From positions 1-64,000 of the forward strand of contig CAQPBJ010000004.1 in assembly GCA_948852945.1 (NCBI GenBank): a DNA stretch of 64,000 nt, written 5' to 3'. The notes under the pieces are model-generated. The model did not search any database. It had not been told where the DNA came from and saw only the letters and a list, made by a program, of their open reading frames with translations. Position 1 is the first letter of the stretch. Each line of letters begins with the position of its first letter. Made by a program: the position numbers and the translations under genes. Shown one piece after another: positions 1 to 12,194 of this stretch. The DNA is from an uncultured Clostridia bacterium. Its GTDB lineage: Bacteria; Bacillota; Clostridia; TANB77; CAG-508.

Positions 1-3000
1 ACTATTATATCCTCTTTAGTCATATTACCATTACTATTTTCAGGTACTTGAATTAATTTATATCCTTCAAATACTTTGTTTTCTGTTGTATATAGATCGT
101 CTTCATGTCCAGTTTCTACTACATCTGGAGTTATTTTTTCTCCTGTTGTTTTGTCTATATATTGTGTTGTAACTTTGGCTCTATGAATATAGTAATATGT
201 TACTGTTATTGGATTGACTGTCATTGTTCCTTCGCTATTTGCTGGTAATCTATCTTCTACTAAGTCATATCCTGTAAAGTCCTTAGATGGAATATTATAC
301 TCGTCTCCTTCGTTTCCTTCGTGAGTTCCATTGTATAATACATCTCCACTAATTACATCTATATGTTGTTCGATTACTCCTCCTGATATGTGTAAATAGT
401 AGTATTTTAATACTATTTCATCTTTAGTCATGTTTACTGTTTTTTGTGCTGGTTCTTGTACTAAGATATAATCATCAAATGTTTTTGTTTCTGTTACGAA
501 TTCGTCTCCTACTAAGCCTTCATCTGTTCTTTCATCTAGTATTTCACCTGTTGTTATATCAATATATTGAACTGTTGCTCTAGTGTTTTGTAGGTAATAA
601 TAAATTACTGTTAAAGGTTCTACTTCCAGTTGACCTGTAGTGTTTCCACTATTTCCAACTAAAGTATATCCTTCAATTTCTTTAGCATCTGTTCTATACA
701 TCTCTCCTACTTTACCAGTTTGTTTTTCTGGTTTAGCAAGTTCGATGTCTGTATCTTTTTCTAAGTAGTAAATATTTAACTCAGCATCTTTTACTGCATA
801 GTAATAAGTAACTTCAATTACTTCTTCAGTCATTATACCTGTAGCATTTGTTGGAATTTCAACTAAAGCATATTTAATTGGTATATCATCTGCTGAAGTT
901 GTTGTATAAGTAGAATCTATTAATCCTTCAATCTCAACATCTTCGCTTAATTTATTAGTTGTGCCTTCTTCGTAGTGATGTACTATTACTTTAGTTGATT
1001 TTAGCCTGTAGTAGTAAATTACTTCGACAGTATCTTCTGTCATTGTACCAGTTGCATTTGCTGGTGATTGAGCCAATTCATATTTACTTGGAACTTCACT
1101 TGATGTTTCAGTTTCATAGTCATCTCCTACTTTACCAGTAACTGTTACATCATTTGCTACTTTAGTTGTAGTTCCTTCAGCGTAGTGATGAACTACAACA
1201 GTTGCATCTTTCTTAGTGTAATATAAGTTAATTACATTATCTTTTGTAGCTATAACTAATTCATCAACATTAGCTGAATCAAAGTTATATCCATAGATAT
1301 CAACCACTTCATCTGACGCTTTTATAACATCTTCAAATGTTACATTATCAACTACCTTTTGATCTTTTAATACTTTGTTAGTATCTTTTTCTAGATAGTT
1401 AACTGTATAACTTAAATCTGTACGTTTTGTATAGTAGATATTAATTACATTTTCACTAGTTGTTATTACTAGCTCGTCTTTATCAACTGAGTCATAGTTA
1501 TAACCATCAATTTCAATTACTTCACTGCTTGAAGTTATCACATCTTCAAGTGTTACATTATTAACTACTTTTTGAGTACTTAATACTTTATCAGTATCTT
1601 TTTCTAAATAGTTAACTTTGTAGCTTAAATCGCTACGTTTTGTATAGTAAATATTAATTACGTTTTCGCTTGTAGTGATTACTAACTCAGCTTTATCAAC
1701 TGAATCATAGTTATATCCGTCTATTTCTATTACTTCATCACTAGATGTTATAACATCTTCGAATGTTACATTATCAACTACTTTTTGAGTACTTAATACT
1801 TTGTTAGTATCTTTTTCTAAGTAGTTAACCTTATAACTTAAGTCATTACGTTTTGTATAGTAGATGTTTATTAAGTTTTCTCCTGTCTGTATTACTAATT
1901 CATCTTTATCAACTGAATCATAATTATATCCATCAATTTCGATTACTTCATCTTCTGTATTTATAACATCTTCGAATGTTACACTATCAACAACTTTTTG
2001 AGTATTTAATACTTTATTTGTATCTTTTTCTAAATAGTTAACTTTATAGCTTAAATCTCTACGTTTTGTATAGTAAATATTAATTACGTTTTCTCCTGTA
2101 GTAATAGTTAAGCTATTCTTATCAACTGAATCATAATCATATCCATCGATTGTAATGATTTCATCACTTGAATTTATTATATCTTCAAATGTCATATCGT
2201 TAACTACTTTTTGAGTGCTTAATATTTTATTAGTATCTTTCTCTAAGTAATTTACTTTATAAGATAAGTCGTTACGTTTTGTATAGTAGATATTAATTAC
2301 GTTTTCCCCTGTTGTTATAGTTAACGTGTCTTTATCTAATGAGTCGTAGTTATATCCATCAATTTCAATTACTTCATTACTTGAAGTTATTACATTTTCA
2401 AATACTTGATTTCCAACAACTTTTGTTGGGCTTAGCATTTTATTTGTATTTTTCTCTAAGTAGTTTACCTTGTATGAAAGTCCATTTACTTTTGTATAAT
2501 AAATATTAATAACATTATCTTTTACAGCTATTGTTAAATTTTCTTTATCTGCTGAATCATAATTATATCCGTCTATTGTTATTACTTCATCATTTGTATT
2601 TATTACAGACTCAAATTCTATATTATTAACTGTCTTTTGTTCATGTAGTATTTTATTTGTATTTTTTTCTAAGTAATTTACTTTATAGCTTAAGTCGTTA
2701 CGTTTTGTATAATAGAAATTAATTATATTATCATCTACTTCTATTGTTATTGTTTGCTCTGTTGGTTCTTGTTTTATATATCCTTCTATATTTATTGCTT
2801 GTTCTGTTATATTACTTTTATAAGTTTGTCCATTAACAATTTTTTGTTCATGTAATACTTTTTCAGTATCTTTTTCTAAGTAATTTACTGTATAACTTAA
2901 ATCATTACGTTTTGTGTAATAGAAATCAATTGTATTATCATTTAAATCTATTATTATTGTTTGCTCTGCTGGTATTTCTTTGTTATATCCTATTATATCT

Positions 3001-6000
3001 ATTGCATTTTCTGTTATATTGTTTTGATAAATCTGTTTGTTAACAACTTTTTGTTCATGCAATACTTTATTAGTGTCTTTTTCTAGATAATTTACTGTAT
3101 AGCTTAAGTCATTACGTTTTGTATAATAGAAATTAATTACATTATTTTCTATAGCTATTGTTATTGTTTGTTCTGTTGGTTCTTGTTTTACATATCCTTC
3201 TATATCTACTGCTTGCTCTGTTACAATTGATTGATATGTTTGTTCATTTACATTTTTTGCAACTTTTAACACATTTTCAGTATCTTTTTCTAGATAATTT
3301 ACTGTGTAACTCAAATCATTACGTTTTGTGTAATAGAATTTAATTGTATTATTTTCTACTGATATTGTTATTGTTTGTTCTGTTGGTTCTTGTTTTACAT
3401 ATCCTTCTATATTTATTGCTTGTTCTGTTACTGTTGCTTGATATGTTTGATTTGTTACTATTTTTGCTATATTTAATACTTTATTAGTGTCTTTTTCTAG
3501 ATAATTTACTGTATAGCTTAAGTCGTTACGTTTTGTATAATAAATATTTATTACATTATTTCCTGTAGTAATGGTCAATAGTTCTTTATCAGCTGAATCA
3601 TAGTTATATCCATCAATATCAATTACTTCATCACTTGATGTTACTGTGTCTCCAAAGGTCATATCTCCACAAGTATATTTAGGAGCTATAATCTCATTTG
3701 TATCTTTTTCAAGATAGTTTACTTCATATCTTAATCCTGTTACTTTTGTATAAAAAATTGCAATAACATTTTCATCATTGTTTATTCCTAAATTTATTTG
3801 ATCTGGTATGCAATAAGCATAATTATATCCATCAATTGATATTACTTCGTCTTCAGAATTTATTAGTTTGTTAAATTCTTGATTTGTTACTACTCTTTCT
3901 TCGTGTAAAACCTTGTTATCGTCAGTATTATCTAATGTTGAGTCTGATTCTAAATATTTTACTGTATAACTTAAGTCATTTCTCTTTGTATAGTAGAAAT
4001 TAATTACATTGTTTTCTACAGCTATTGTTATTGTTTGTTCTGTTGGTTCTTGTTTTACATATCCTTCTATATCTATTGCTTGTTCTGTTACTGTTGCTTG
4101 ATATGTTTGGTTATTTACTATTTTTTCTGTATTCAATACTTTATTAGTATCTTTTTCTAGGTAATTTACTGTATAACTTAAATCATTTCTCTTTGTGTAG
4201 TAGAAATTAATCACATTGCTTTCTACAGCTATTGTTATTGTTTGTTCTGTTGGTTCTTGTTTTACGTATCCTTCTATATCTATTGCTTGTTCAGTAATTT
4301 GATTTTGATATGTTTGATTATTTACTACTTTTGCTGTATTCAATACTTTATTAGTATCTTTTTCAAGATAGTTAACTGTATAGCTTAAGTCGTTACGTTT
4401 TGTATAATAAATATTTATTGTATTACCTGTTACATTTATTGTTAAGCTATTTTTATCAAATGAATCGAAGTCATATCCTTCAATATTCACTTTTTCAGTA
4501 TTTGAATCTACTACTGTTCCATATATTACATCTTCTACTTGTTTTTGTTGTTTTAGCACTTGGTTTGTATCTTTTTCTAGATAATTAACTATATATTGAT
4601 AAGATTTTAACCTATAATAATATGTTACTTCTATTTGTTCTAAAGTCATTGTTCCAGTAGCATTTTCTGGTGTAGAAACTAATTCATAATATTCTGGAAT
4701 ATTTGTTAAGGCTTCTGTTGCATACTCACTCGTAACTTTTCCATTTATCTTAATGTCTTCTGCATTTTCTCCATTGATTAGTGGAACAGGCGTTGTTGTT
4801 TCTTCAATATAATGGTGAACTAAAACAGAAGCATCTTTTAATTTATAATAATAAGTTACTTCTTGATTTTCTTTAGTAATTTCACCTTTTGGTTCTCCTT
4901 CTACACTTGCTAACTCATATTCTTCTGGAATATCTGTTGCTTCGGTAGTTTCATAGTCATCCCATAATAATACATTGTTAATTTTATCTTCAGATAATTT
5001 TTCTGTTGTTCCTTCTTTATAATGATGAACTGTAAGTGTTGCTGGAATCTTTTTATATGTATTTGTAATATTAATAGTTATACCATCTGTTTCGTCTACT
5101 TTTTCTGTAGTACTTTCATACTTTTCACTTGTATTTTCTTCAACAACTATATACGTGTATTTTTCAGTATTATTCTTCCATATAGGTACATTTTCAAAAT
5201 TATATTGCCAATTGTTTTCTGCTGTTACTTCTTGACTTGCAAATACTATTTCATCTCGTAATAAGTTAATTTTTATTTTTTCAGGTCTTTTTCCTTTTTC
5301 ATTATTGTCATCATTCCAAATTTTAGTTCCATTAACACTTGTATATAATTCATCTGCTTTTAATGTATTTGTAAGTGTAAATTCTCTTTCATCTTCTGTT
5401 GTTTCAACTTTAGTTAATTCATATAAATTAACATTATCTATAACTGAATATTTATATTTTTCATTTGTATTATCGCTAATTGGAACATTTTCAAAAGTAT
5501 ATTCCCAATTATTTTCACTACTTATTGTTGCTGTTTGATATTCTATATCATTTTGTAATAATTTTATTTCTATATTATCTGGTCTAACGCCTAAACTATT
5601 CGTGCTATCTTCCCATACTTTATTTACTTTTAAATTGAAAGTATCTTTTAATGAAATTTGCACTATATTTGAATTTATTCCTGAAATAAAGTCTATTTCA
5701 TTTCCTTTTTCATCTATAGCTGTCCATTCTGACCAACATCCATTATATGCAAAGGCCTCTTGATTTCCACTTGTAGTATCAGTTTCTGCTGGTGCTATCA
5801 TTTTTATAGTTACGTATATATATGAACTACCTGGTAAAATCGCTTTATTTCCTTCACTATCTAAAAATTCAAATGCTAAAGATTTTACTTTAGTTTTATC
5901 TACTGTTTCTGTATATTCTTTCCAACTTGTATCTTTTCCGAGTTCTTCAACTAATTCGTTTTCAGAATAGTATGTTTTAACAGTATATCCTTGTGATTCT

Positions 6001-8895
6001 GCATATGATGTATCTATTCCTTCAAAATTACCTTTCCAATGTTCTTTGTTTCCATAAGCTTTTACAGTATTACCTTCTTTGTCTTTAGCATATTCTTCAA
6101 TAGAATCATATATTACTAGATTGGTCATAGCATTTATCCCTGAACGAGCTCTTAATTTATATGTATATTCTGCTTCATTTGAAACTTTTGCCAGTTTATC
6201 TGTATAATTGCTTTTATCAGTTTGTACAAATGCTTTAATATCTTGATGGGACGATACAACATGATTGATAACATAATTTTGCATCTCATAATTAAACTTT
6301 TCTTCTATATCTCCATCTTCGTCAATATCTACAAAATCTTTATCTACTGTACCATCGTCTTTTCCCGAATTTTTCCATCCATATTTAATAAATAGATTCT
6401 CATCTTGTATTATTGGTTGATAGTACATTCTTGAAGCATAGTTTACTCCATATATTTCAATATTGTCATATGAAATTGAAAGTGGAATAGAAAATTGAAA
6501 ATATAAAGATTGTAGATAATTTTTATTTATGAATTCCTGTATATAAATTGGTTCATTTCTAAAATCAATTATAAGTTCTATTTTGGTACGTCCTGTATTA
6601 TTCCAATTTTGAATCGTATTTAATGTTAAGTGTTCTTTTAAAAAATTATTCAATTGTTCTTCATTTTGTACATATTCGTTATTTATTTTCAAATATTCCC
6701 ATTTGTTATAATGCTTACTTTTTGATATACTATTTTTTATGTACTCTTCTGTTCCATTGAATTCTACTCCTAATGGTAATAATTCATACAATTTAAATCC
6801 ATATATGTTTTCAATATATGTTGTATCACTATTTAGAGCATTTAAATCCCAATTAACATCAAACTCTACTTTTTCTTTTTCCAAATTTTCTTTAATTGAT
6901 GAAACTGATAACTTATCAATATATGTATTATATGTATCATTATTCTTATATTTGTATTCTCCTTTGGCTCTGTGCATATAATGTCCATATTTTTCTATAT
7001 CATAGTTTGCAATATCCTCTCCAATATTTCCTTGGTAATTTTCAAGAGATACATTGTTTACATATATATATTCTGCATTTTCTTGTTTTTCATATTTTTC
7101 CATAGCACTTATTGCATAAATACTACCTTCTTCTTTTAAATTTTCTGAACGGAAAACATCTATATATGCTCTCAAATAGTTTCCCTGTTCTTTTACCCAT
7201 GCTCCTTCTCTTAAATCTTTATATAAAACATAATAAGCTACAACATTTTCATTTTCTTTAAATGTTATATATTTCCCAGATGCACTAGTACTCCAAGAAC
7301 TATATTTTACAAATTCTTCTTCATTTGCATGCCTTACATATAATTCTATTTCATATTTTCCATTTCCATATGTTACATTATTTGAGTTTACAATAGGTTG
7401 TATATCTATTGTATTAATTCTATATTCATTATCTAAAAGTTTAGAAAAGTTTCCAACTTCATCAGTAATTCCAAAAATATCATTATATACTTTTAAATTA
7501 TATGTTTTACCTGTATATTTTACATCAAAAATAGTGACGAATTGTGGCTTTGCTATACCTTTTTTTATTAGATTATATGTAGCTTTACCTAAATAACTTC
7601 TAATATTTAGTGAATCTAATTGTCCATCATAAGAAAAGTTGAAATCATCTAATATAATTCCATCTATCTTGAAACTTTTAAAACATTCTATATTTTCTTC
7701 TGAATTTTTAAATGCAATATTATCGCAATAATCTCCATATATGTCAAATGATTGAGAAATTGTTTGTCCTTCATAATTTTCTTTAGGATATCCTACATAT
7801 ACATATGTAGCCCATGGCATGCTTCCATTTCCCATTTTCCATGTTCTATCTGTTATATATAGTCCATTTTCATTGGGTTCTATTTTTTGCATTTCGTAAT
7901 CTAATGCTATACCACCTGCTGGAATATTTATACTAAATAAATATTTTTTTACTAGTCTTATATTCTCTAGGTAGCTCCCCATATCAATTTTATATTTTAC
8001 CCAAATATAATTTTGAGCATTTTCAGGTAGACCATCGTATGAAACTAAAGCTTCTTGTACACTAGCTTTAGCTTTTGAATATGGTGATTTGGGTGATGAA
8101 AATGAAAAATGAATTAAATCGCTATTTATCTCATTATTTAATTGTGCTTTTAATTCTGCTCTTTCTATTTGAAAGACATCTTCGCTGTCAATTCTATATG
8201 AAACTTGTATAGTCCCTTCTACATTCGTTCCTTGTTCTATTGCTATATTATTTGTAAGTATATATTCATTAAAATATTTTACTTTTGAATCATAAATACT
8301 TTGTATTTCTTCTGTTTCTTGATAACTCCAATCATACTGTTTATTCTCTTGCTTCAGTTCATCTGCTGATATTGCTTCAGCTTTCATTGGGTTTGCCCAA
8401 TAGTCTTTGGTAGTAGAAGGTGAACTAGTATTTTTTTTGGTATTGGTCATATATTTTCCTAAGTTATCTACTTTTATCTGTAATTGACCTGGTTCGTATG
8501 TAGTTACTACATTGGTATTTTTATAATTAATTTGCATTGTAATAACTCTAGTTTCATCTTTTGAAATGGCATCCCAGTCAATTTCAGTTAATGGTGTTTT
8601 TCCATTATCAACTGATGAGTCATAAAAAACTAAACCAAGTTCCCAATTATCTTTTTGTATTGTTTCTGAGTCTGCTAATGCTACTGTTTTTTCTACTTGT
8701 TTTATTTTTCTATCTTTTTTATTTTTTAAAAAAATTGTCGCACTGCTTGTTAATATAATTATAATAACAAGTAATATTGTTATTATAATATTTTCCTTAG
8801 TTAAAACTCCGTGTGCGTATGTGTGCTACAGCGTCAGTGGTTTGCTGTCTTTGTTCTTTCTTCTTTTCTTTTGACTTTTTCTCTCTTGATAGCAT
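1..8895 (-). CDS. Giant MucBP/Cna_B repeat surface protein (3' end beyond window; N-terminal frameshift)
   Basis: Predicted cell-surface adhesin or stalk protein; no stop before the left edge, so the C-terminus is missing (about 400 residues by comparison with the 4,918-residue paralogue at 31998-46754). The first ATG (8895) follows AAGGGAG and opens a lysine-rich leader (MLSREKKSKEKKK), but that frame stops at TAA after 32 codons. The body, starting with a membrane segment (about 8735-8795), lies in the +1 frame and then stays open for 8.8 kb to position 1. Order seen: charged leader, TM, a roughly 1,000-residue beta-rich region of unknown fold, two Cna_B-like domains (about 5640-5070; KVWED and TKIWNDD starts), two MucBP-like units (5060-4600), sixteen 70-residue VNYLEKDTN repeats (4600-1200), then further MucBP-type units. 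Surface location is inferred from the families. The gene may be frameshifted, phase-variable or mis-sequenced at 8797-8811. Confidence 0.8.
1200..4610 (-). repeat. Sixteen tandem ~210-bp repeats coding VNYLEKDTN units
   Basis: The core VNYLEKDTN(K/Q)VL recurs about every 210 bp (near 4570, 4355, 4155, 3950, 3705, 3495, 3285, 3080, 2870, 2660, 2450, 2240, 2020, 1810, 1600 and 1390). Each unit ends in an INIYYTKR(N)DLSY-like strand. The unit near 3950 is divergent, with an inserted Ser/Asp/Asn stretch. The repeats are MucBP-like and probably form an extended stalk. The related units in the 31998-46754 gene number nine. Confidence 0.85.
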
Positions 8896-8933
8896 TACAA
8901 TATCTCCCTTATATATTTTTCTATTCTAATTTG

Positions 8934-8962
8934 TTTTTAAAATATTTATATATACGTGTCAA
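8934..8962 (-). promoter_or_regulatory. Tentative promoter of the giant surface gene
   Basis: TTGACA at 8962-8957, 17-bp spacer, weak -10 TAAAAA at 8939-8934. The stretch downstream of -35 resembles that before the paralogue at 46807-46835, which supports it although the -10 is poor. Confidence 0.35.
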
Positions 8963-8998
8963 GGTAATATAATTAGCATATTATATACTTTTAGACAA

Positions 8999-9041
8999 AA
9001 TAAGACATAAACCGCTTTATTTATGCGATTTATGCCTTATT
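8999..9041 (-). terminator. Rho-independent terminator after the PBP gene
   Basis: A roughly 17-bp stem with G-U pairs (8999-9015 with 9025-9041), followed on the minus strand by TTTT, lies just downstream of the class A PBP stop. Confidence 0.7.
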
Positions 9042-9163
9042 ATTTTCTGAATGTTATAAAATTAATATCTTTTGTTTTACATTTTTTATTTTTTATTACG
9101 CTTATGCACTTTTGCAGTTATTTTTATATTTCTTTTCCACATTTTTTTCGCATAGTGTGTTAT

Positions 9164-11611
9164 TTATTCTGTTACCTCATTGCTTGATTCTGGTGTATTA
9201 CTTTCTTCTGGTTCACTTGGCGTTGATTCTGGCGTTGTTTCAGGGCTTTCAGATGGTGTCTGACTAGGTGTTTGGCTTGGAGTTTGACTTACTGTAGGTG
9301 TTACGGTTTGTGATGGTGTTGGCGTTGTTGAAGTTGAAGGCACTGAAGTTCTTGTTTCTTCTTCTGGTGCTGTTATTTCATCTACTGGTGCTTGAATTGT
9401 TCCTGTAGAGCTATCGTCATAGTATGATTCATCTAATATCTCGCTTCCTCCATGTATTCCGCATATATCTGGTTTAGTACCTTTTAAGAAATTTTCTTTA
9501 TGTGTATTTGTACATCCGCTTCTTGCTATTTTTCCTGTTTCATCACATATTGTTAATACTGCTATTTTATTTGGTTTTTCAAATCTTTTTCCCTCTAAGC
9601 CCACATGTATTCTTGACATTACATTAGCCCATAATAACCCTGATGGGTTTCTTTTGTTGTAATCTATGCTTTCACATTGATCATATCCATACCAACAAAT
9701 ACAAGTATAATATGGTGAAAAACCACACAACCATCTATCAAAATTATCATCTGTTGTTCCTGTTTTTGCTGCAATATCTATTCCTTTTATTCCGCAATAC
9801 TTTGCTGTTCCATGATTTCCTATTATTGGCTGTGTTAATAAGTCTTGCATTATGTATGCAACTTCTTCTGAGAATACTTTTCTTTTTTCTTGCTTGGTTT
9901 TTATTAGTGTTTTACCGTTATTTCTTTTTATTTCTGTATAAAAAGTTGGTTCTATGTATTTACCGTTATTGGCTATTGTTGCGTATGCTCCTGCCATTTC
10001 TAATGGACTTATTCCTTTATCTAGTCCACCTAGTGCTAATGCTAAGCTTTCGTCTTTTTCTGTTAGTGTTGATATTCCCATTTTCTTTAAATATCTCATT
10101 GATGTTTTTGGCGTTAAATCTTCCATTATTTCTACAAATGGTACATTTTGTGATGACTCTATAGCTCTTCTTACTGTTATTTCTCCTAATGGTGATGTAT
10201 AGTCTATTGGGTGATAACCTTCTGCAAAATCTCTTTCTGTATCGTCTACAATGGTTGCTGCTGTTATTATTTTCTTATCTATTGCTGGCGCAACAACTGC
10301 TATTGGCTTTATGCTTGAGCCTGTTTGTCTTATACTTTGTGTTGCTCTATTTAGTGGTCTTGATTCTGTTTTTTCTCCTAAACCTCCTGTGCAACCTAAT
10401 ACTTCTCCTGTTTTATGGTCTAGTATTACCATTGCAGCTTGAGAATGATCGCCTCCAATATTTGAGGCTAGCTGATATTTTTCTTTTTCAAATTCTTCTT
10501 CAATGTTTTTTTGAATACTACTATTTTGTGTACTGTATATACTTGAACCTGATAATTCTAAATAATTTTGTGCAAATTGTTTTGATATTTTGTATTTTTT
10601 ACTTATTTCTTCTACTACTTGATTTATTAATGCATCTGTATGATATGAATATACTCCATTTCCTGATTCTTGCTGTGCTTTTTCAAAATGTAATCCTTCG
10701 TTTACTTTTGCTATTGCTTCATCACATTCGGAACTTGAAATTTTATTTAGCTCTTCTAATTTATTTAAAACTATTTTTGTTCTTTTTTTAATTTTTTCTG
10801 AATTATCTGCTTGTCCGTAAGGATTATAAGAATTTGGAGAATGATTTATTCCTGCTAAAAATGCGCATTCTTCTAGACTTAAATCTTTTGCTGATTTATT
10901 AAAATAATATTTTGCTCCTGCTTCTACTCCATATATATTTGGTCCAACATATATAGTATTTAAGTAGCAGGTTATTATTTCGTCTTTGCTGGCGCATCCT
11001 TCTAAGTTCCATGCTTTCCACCATTCTTTTACTTTTCTAGTAATACTTGTTTTTGAGTCTCCTGTCATATTTTTAACTAATTGCTGTGTTATTGTACTTC
11101 CTCCAAAAGATGATTTCCCAAAGTGTATTAAATATGAACCTGTTGCTGCTATTGTTCTTTTTCCATCTACTCCATGATGTTTATAAAATCTTTCGTCTTC
11201 AATTGCTATATATGCTTGTTTCAATACTTCTGGTATTTCTCCTGATGATACTGTTTGTTTTACTTTTGTATCACCTATTTTAGCAATTTCTGTTCCTTCG
11301 GAATCAATTACTATAGAACACTCACTTATTAGCATGTCTTTAGCTAATTTTCTCCATCTTGCCGTAGAAATAATTAAATTTATTATCATTACTACTAATA
11401 GTACTAATATTACTATTTTAATAAGTTTTTTTAGCTTGCTTTTTTTAGGTGGCTCTTCTTCTATTATTTCTTCTTTTTTCTTTTTCTTTGATTTAGTTGG
11501 TGATTTTCTTTTTTTTGGCTCTTCTGCCATGTGCTTATTTTTCTTCATTTTTGAGACTGATTTTGGTATGTCTTCTTCATCTAATTCTTCTTCATATTTT
11601 CTTATTTTCAT
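9164..11611 (-). CDS. Class A penicillin-binding protein (transglycosylase/transpeptidase)
   Basis: Bifunctional peptidoglycan synthase that polymerises glycan strands and cross-links peptides outside the membrane. The N-terminus is a lysine/glutamate-rich cytoplasmic tail, followed by one TM (about 63-85). The GT51 domain shows EDERFYKHHGV (about 137) and GGSTITQQLVKN. The transpeptidase domain shows the active-site SxxK as GSSIKP (Ser about 432), SQN (about 488) and KTGT (about 617). The tail after about residue 720 is low-complexity Thr/Ser/Pro/Glu, probably wall-spanning. Start taken as the ATG at 11611 after AAGAAGG; a GTG one codon upstream is the alternative. It has its own promoter and terminator and is monocistronic. 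At 815 residues the length is normal for the family. Several paralogues are usual in Clostridia, so no symbol is given. Confidence 0.95.
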   Translation of the reverse strand: MKIRKYEEELDEEDIPKSVSKMKKNKHMAEEPKKRKSPTKSKKKKKEEIIEEEPPKKSKLKKLIKIVILVLLVVMIINLIISTARWRKLAKDMLISECSIVIDSEGTEIAKIGDTKVKQTVSSGEIPEVLKQAYIAIEDERFYKHHGVDGKRTIAATGSYLIHFGKSSFGGSTITQQLVKNMTGDSKTSITRKVKEWWKAWNLEGCASKDEIITCYLNTIYVGPNIYGVEAGAKYYFNKSAKDLSLEECAFLAGINHSPNSYNPYGQADNSEKIKKRTKIVLNKLEELNKISSSECDEAIAKVNEGLHFEKAQQESGNGVYSYHTDALINQVVEEISKKYKISKQFAQNYLELSGSSIYSTQNSSIQKNIEEEFEKEKYQLASNIGGDHSQAAMVILDHKTGEVLGCTGGLGEKTESRPLNRATQSIRQTGSSIKPIAVVAPAIDKKIITAATIVDDTERDFAEGYHPIDYTSPLGEITVRRAIESSQNVPFVEIMEDLTPKTSMRYLKKMGISTLTEKDESLALALGGLDKGISPLEMAGAYATIANNGKYIEPTFYTEIKRNNGKTLIKTKQEKRKVFSEEVAYIMQDLLTQPIIGNHGTAKYCGIKGIDIAAKTGTTDDNFDRWLCGFSPYYTCICWYGYDQCESIDYNKRNPSGLLWANVMSRIHVGLEGKRFEKPNKIAVLTICDETGKIARSGCTNTHKENFLKGTKPDICGIHGGSEILDESYYDDSSTGTIQAPVDEITAPEEETRTSVPSTSTTPTPSQTVTPTVSQTPSQTPSQTPSESPETTPESTPSEPEESNTPESSNEVTE

Positions 11612-11635
11612 CACCTTCTTTATTAATTTTTAGTT

Positions 11636-11664
11636 AGTATATCATAGTTTCTCTTAAACGTAAA
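11636..11664 (-). promoter_or_regulatory. Promoter of the class A PBP gene
   Basis: -35 TTTACG (11664-11659), 17-bp spacer, -10 TATACT (11641-11636), about 25 bp before the start codon. Confidence 0.6.
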
Positions 11665-11700
11665 TTAAACTACCTATAATGTAGATATTTAAAATATTAT

Positions 11701-11739
11701 AAAAAAAGACTCTACTTTTACGTTTTAAGTAGAGTCTTT
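11701..11739 (-). terminator. Terminator after the DUF6514-like gene
   Basis: A 13-bp stem AAAGACTCTACTT / AAGTAGAGTCTTT (11705-11717 with 11727-11739), with a T7 tract on the minus strand, directly follows the stop at 11743. T runs on both sides could make it bidirectional. Confidence 0.85.
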
Positions 11740-11742
11740 TTC

Positions 11743-12037
11743 TTATAACACTTCTTTTAGCACATCTTGTAGTCCTATTGGTGTTACTGTATTTTTTCTT
11801 AATATGTATAATACATTATTGATTGTATTTTCATTTGTAGTTAAATTTGTTATGTTTTGCTTTTCTTCACTTGTTTTCTCTCCGTGAGTATTCTTTTTTC
11901 ACAATCTCTAATCCATATACTTTTGATTTTTTTACATCTTCATTTGATATCTTGTAATACTCTAATTCTATTCTACTACTATCTGATTCTAACAGCTCTT
12001 CGCCATTTAATGTTACTCCTGAATAAAATTTTTTCAT
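11743..12037 (-). pseudogene. DUF6514-like small protein, frameshifted
   Basis: From the ATG at 12037 (after ACGGAGG) the frame reads MKKFYSGVTLNGEELL through KVYGLEIVKKE and stops early at TGA. Shifting by one base at an A6 run (about 11896-11901) restores THGEKTSEEKQ through the conserved-looking end TVTPIGLQDVLKEVL and a TAA at 11743. The length is 3n+1, as expected for a single inserted A. The composite of about 97 residues resembles the clostridial DUF6514 family of unknown function; that assignment is from memory of the C-terminal TPI motif. A consensus promoter and a terminator frame it, so it is either recently broken or a homopolymer sequencing error. Confidence 0.65.
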
Positions 12038-12058
12038 TTGCTTTTCCTCCGTTTTTTT

Positions 12059-12087
12059 ATATTAAAATGATTTTACTTTATTGTCAA
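12059..12087 (-). promoter_or_regulatory. Promoter of the DUF6514-like gene
   Basis: -35 TTGACA (12087-12082), 17-bp spacer, -10 TAATAT (12064-12059), followed by ACGGAGG and the ATG at 12037. Confidence 0.75.
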
Positions 12088-12194
12088 CAAATTTCGTCTC
12101 CCTCGCTTCGACGTTGTTCGACACCAGTTTCTGTATTACTTGATATAATAAGGCAACAAAAAAGGAGAAAATTATGCTTAGCAGATATAAATTT

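Noticed and set aside
1200..4610. Regular 210-bp repeats considered as a CRISPR or satellite array
   Set aside because: The period is a multiple of three, changes are mostly synonymous or conservative, and units translate to a protein repeat; there is no spacer structure.
3158..6981. Plus-strand leucine- and serine-rich open frames inside the giant genes
   Set aside because: They are antisense to a continuous, repeat-structured minus-strand coding frame, lack ribosome sites and have low-complexity composition.
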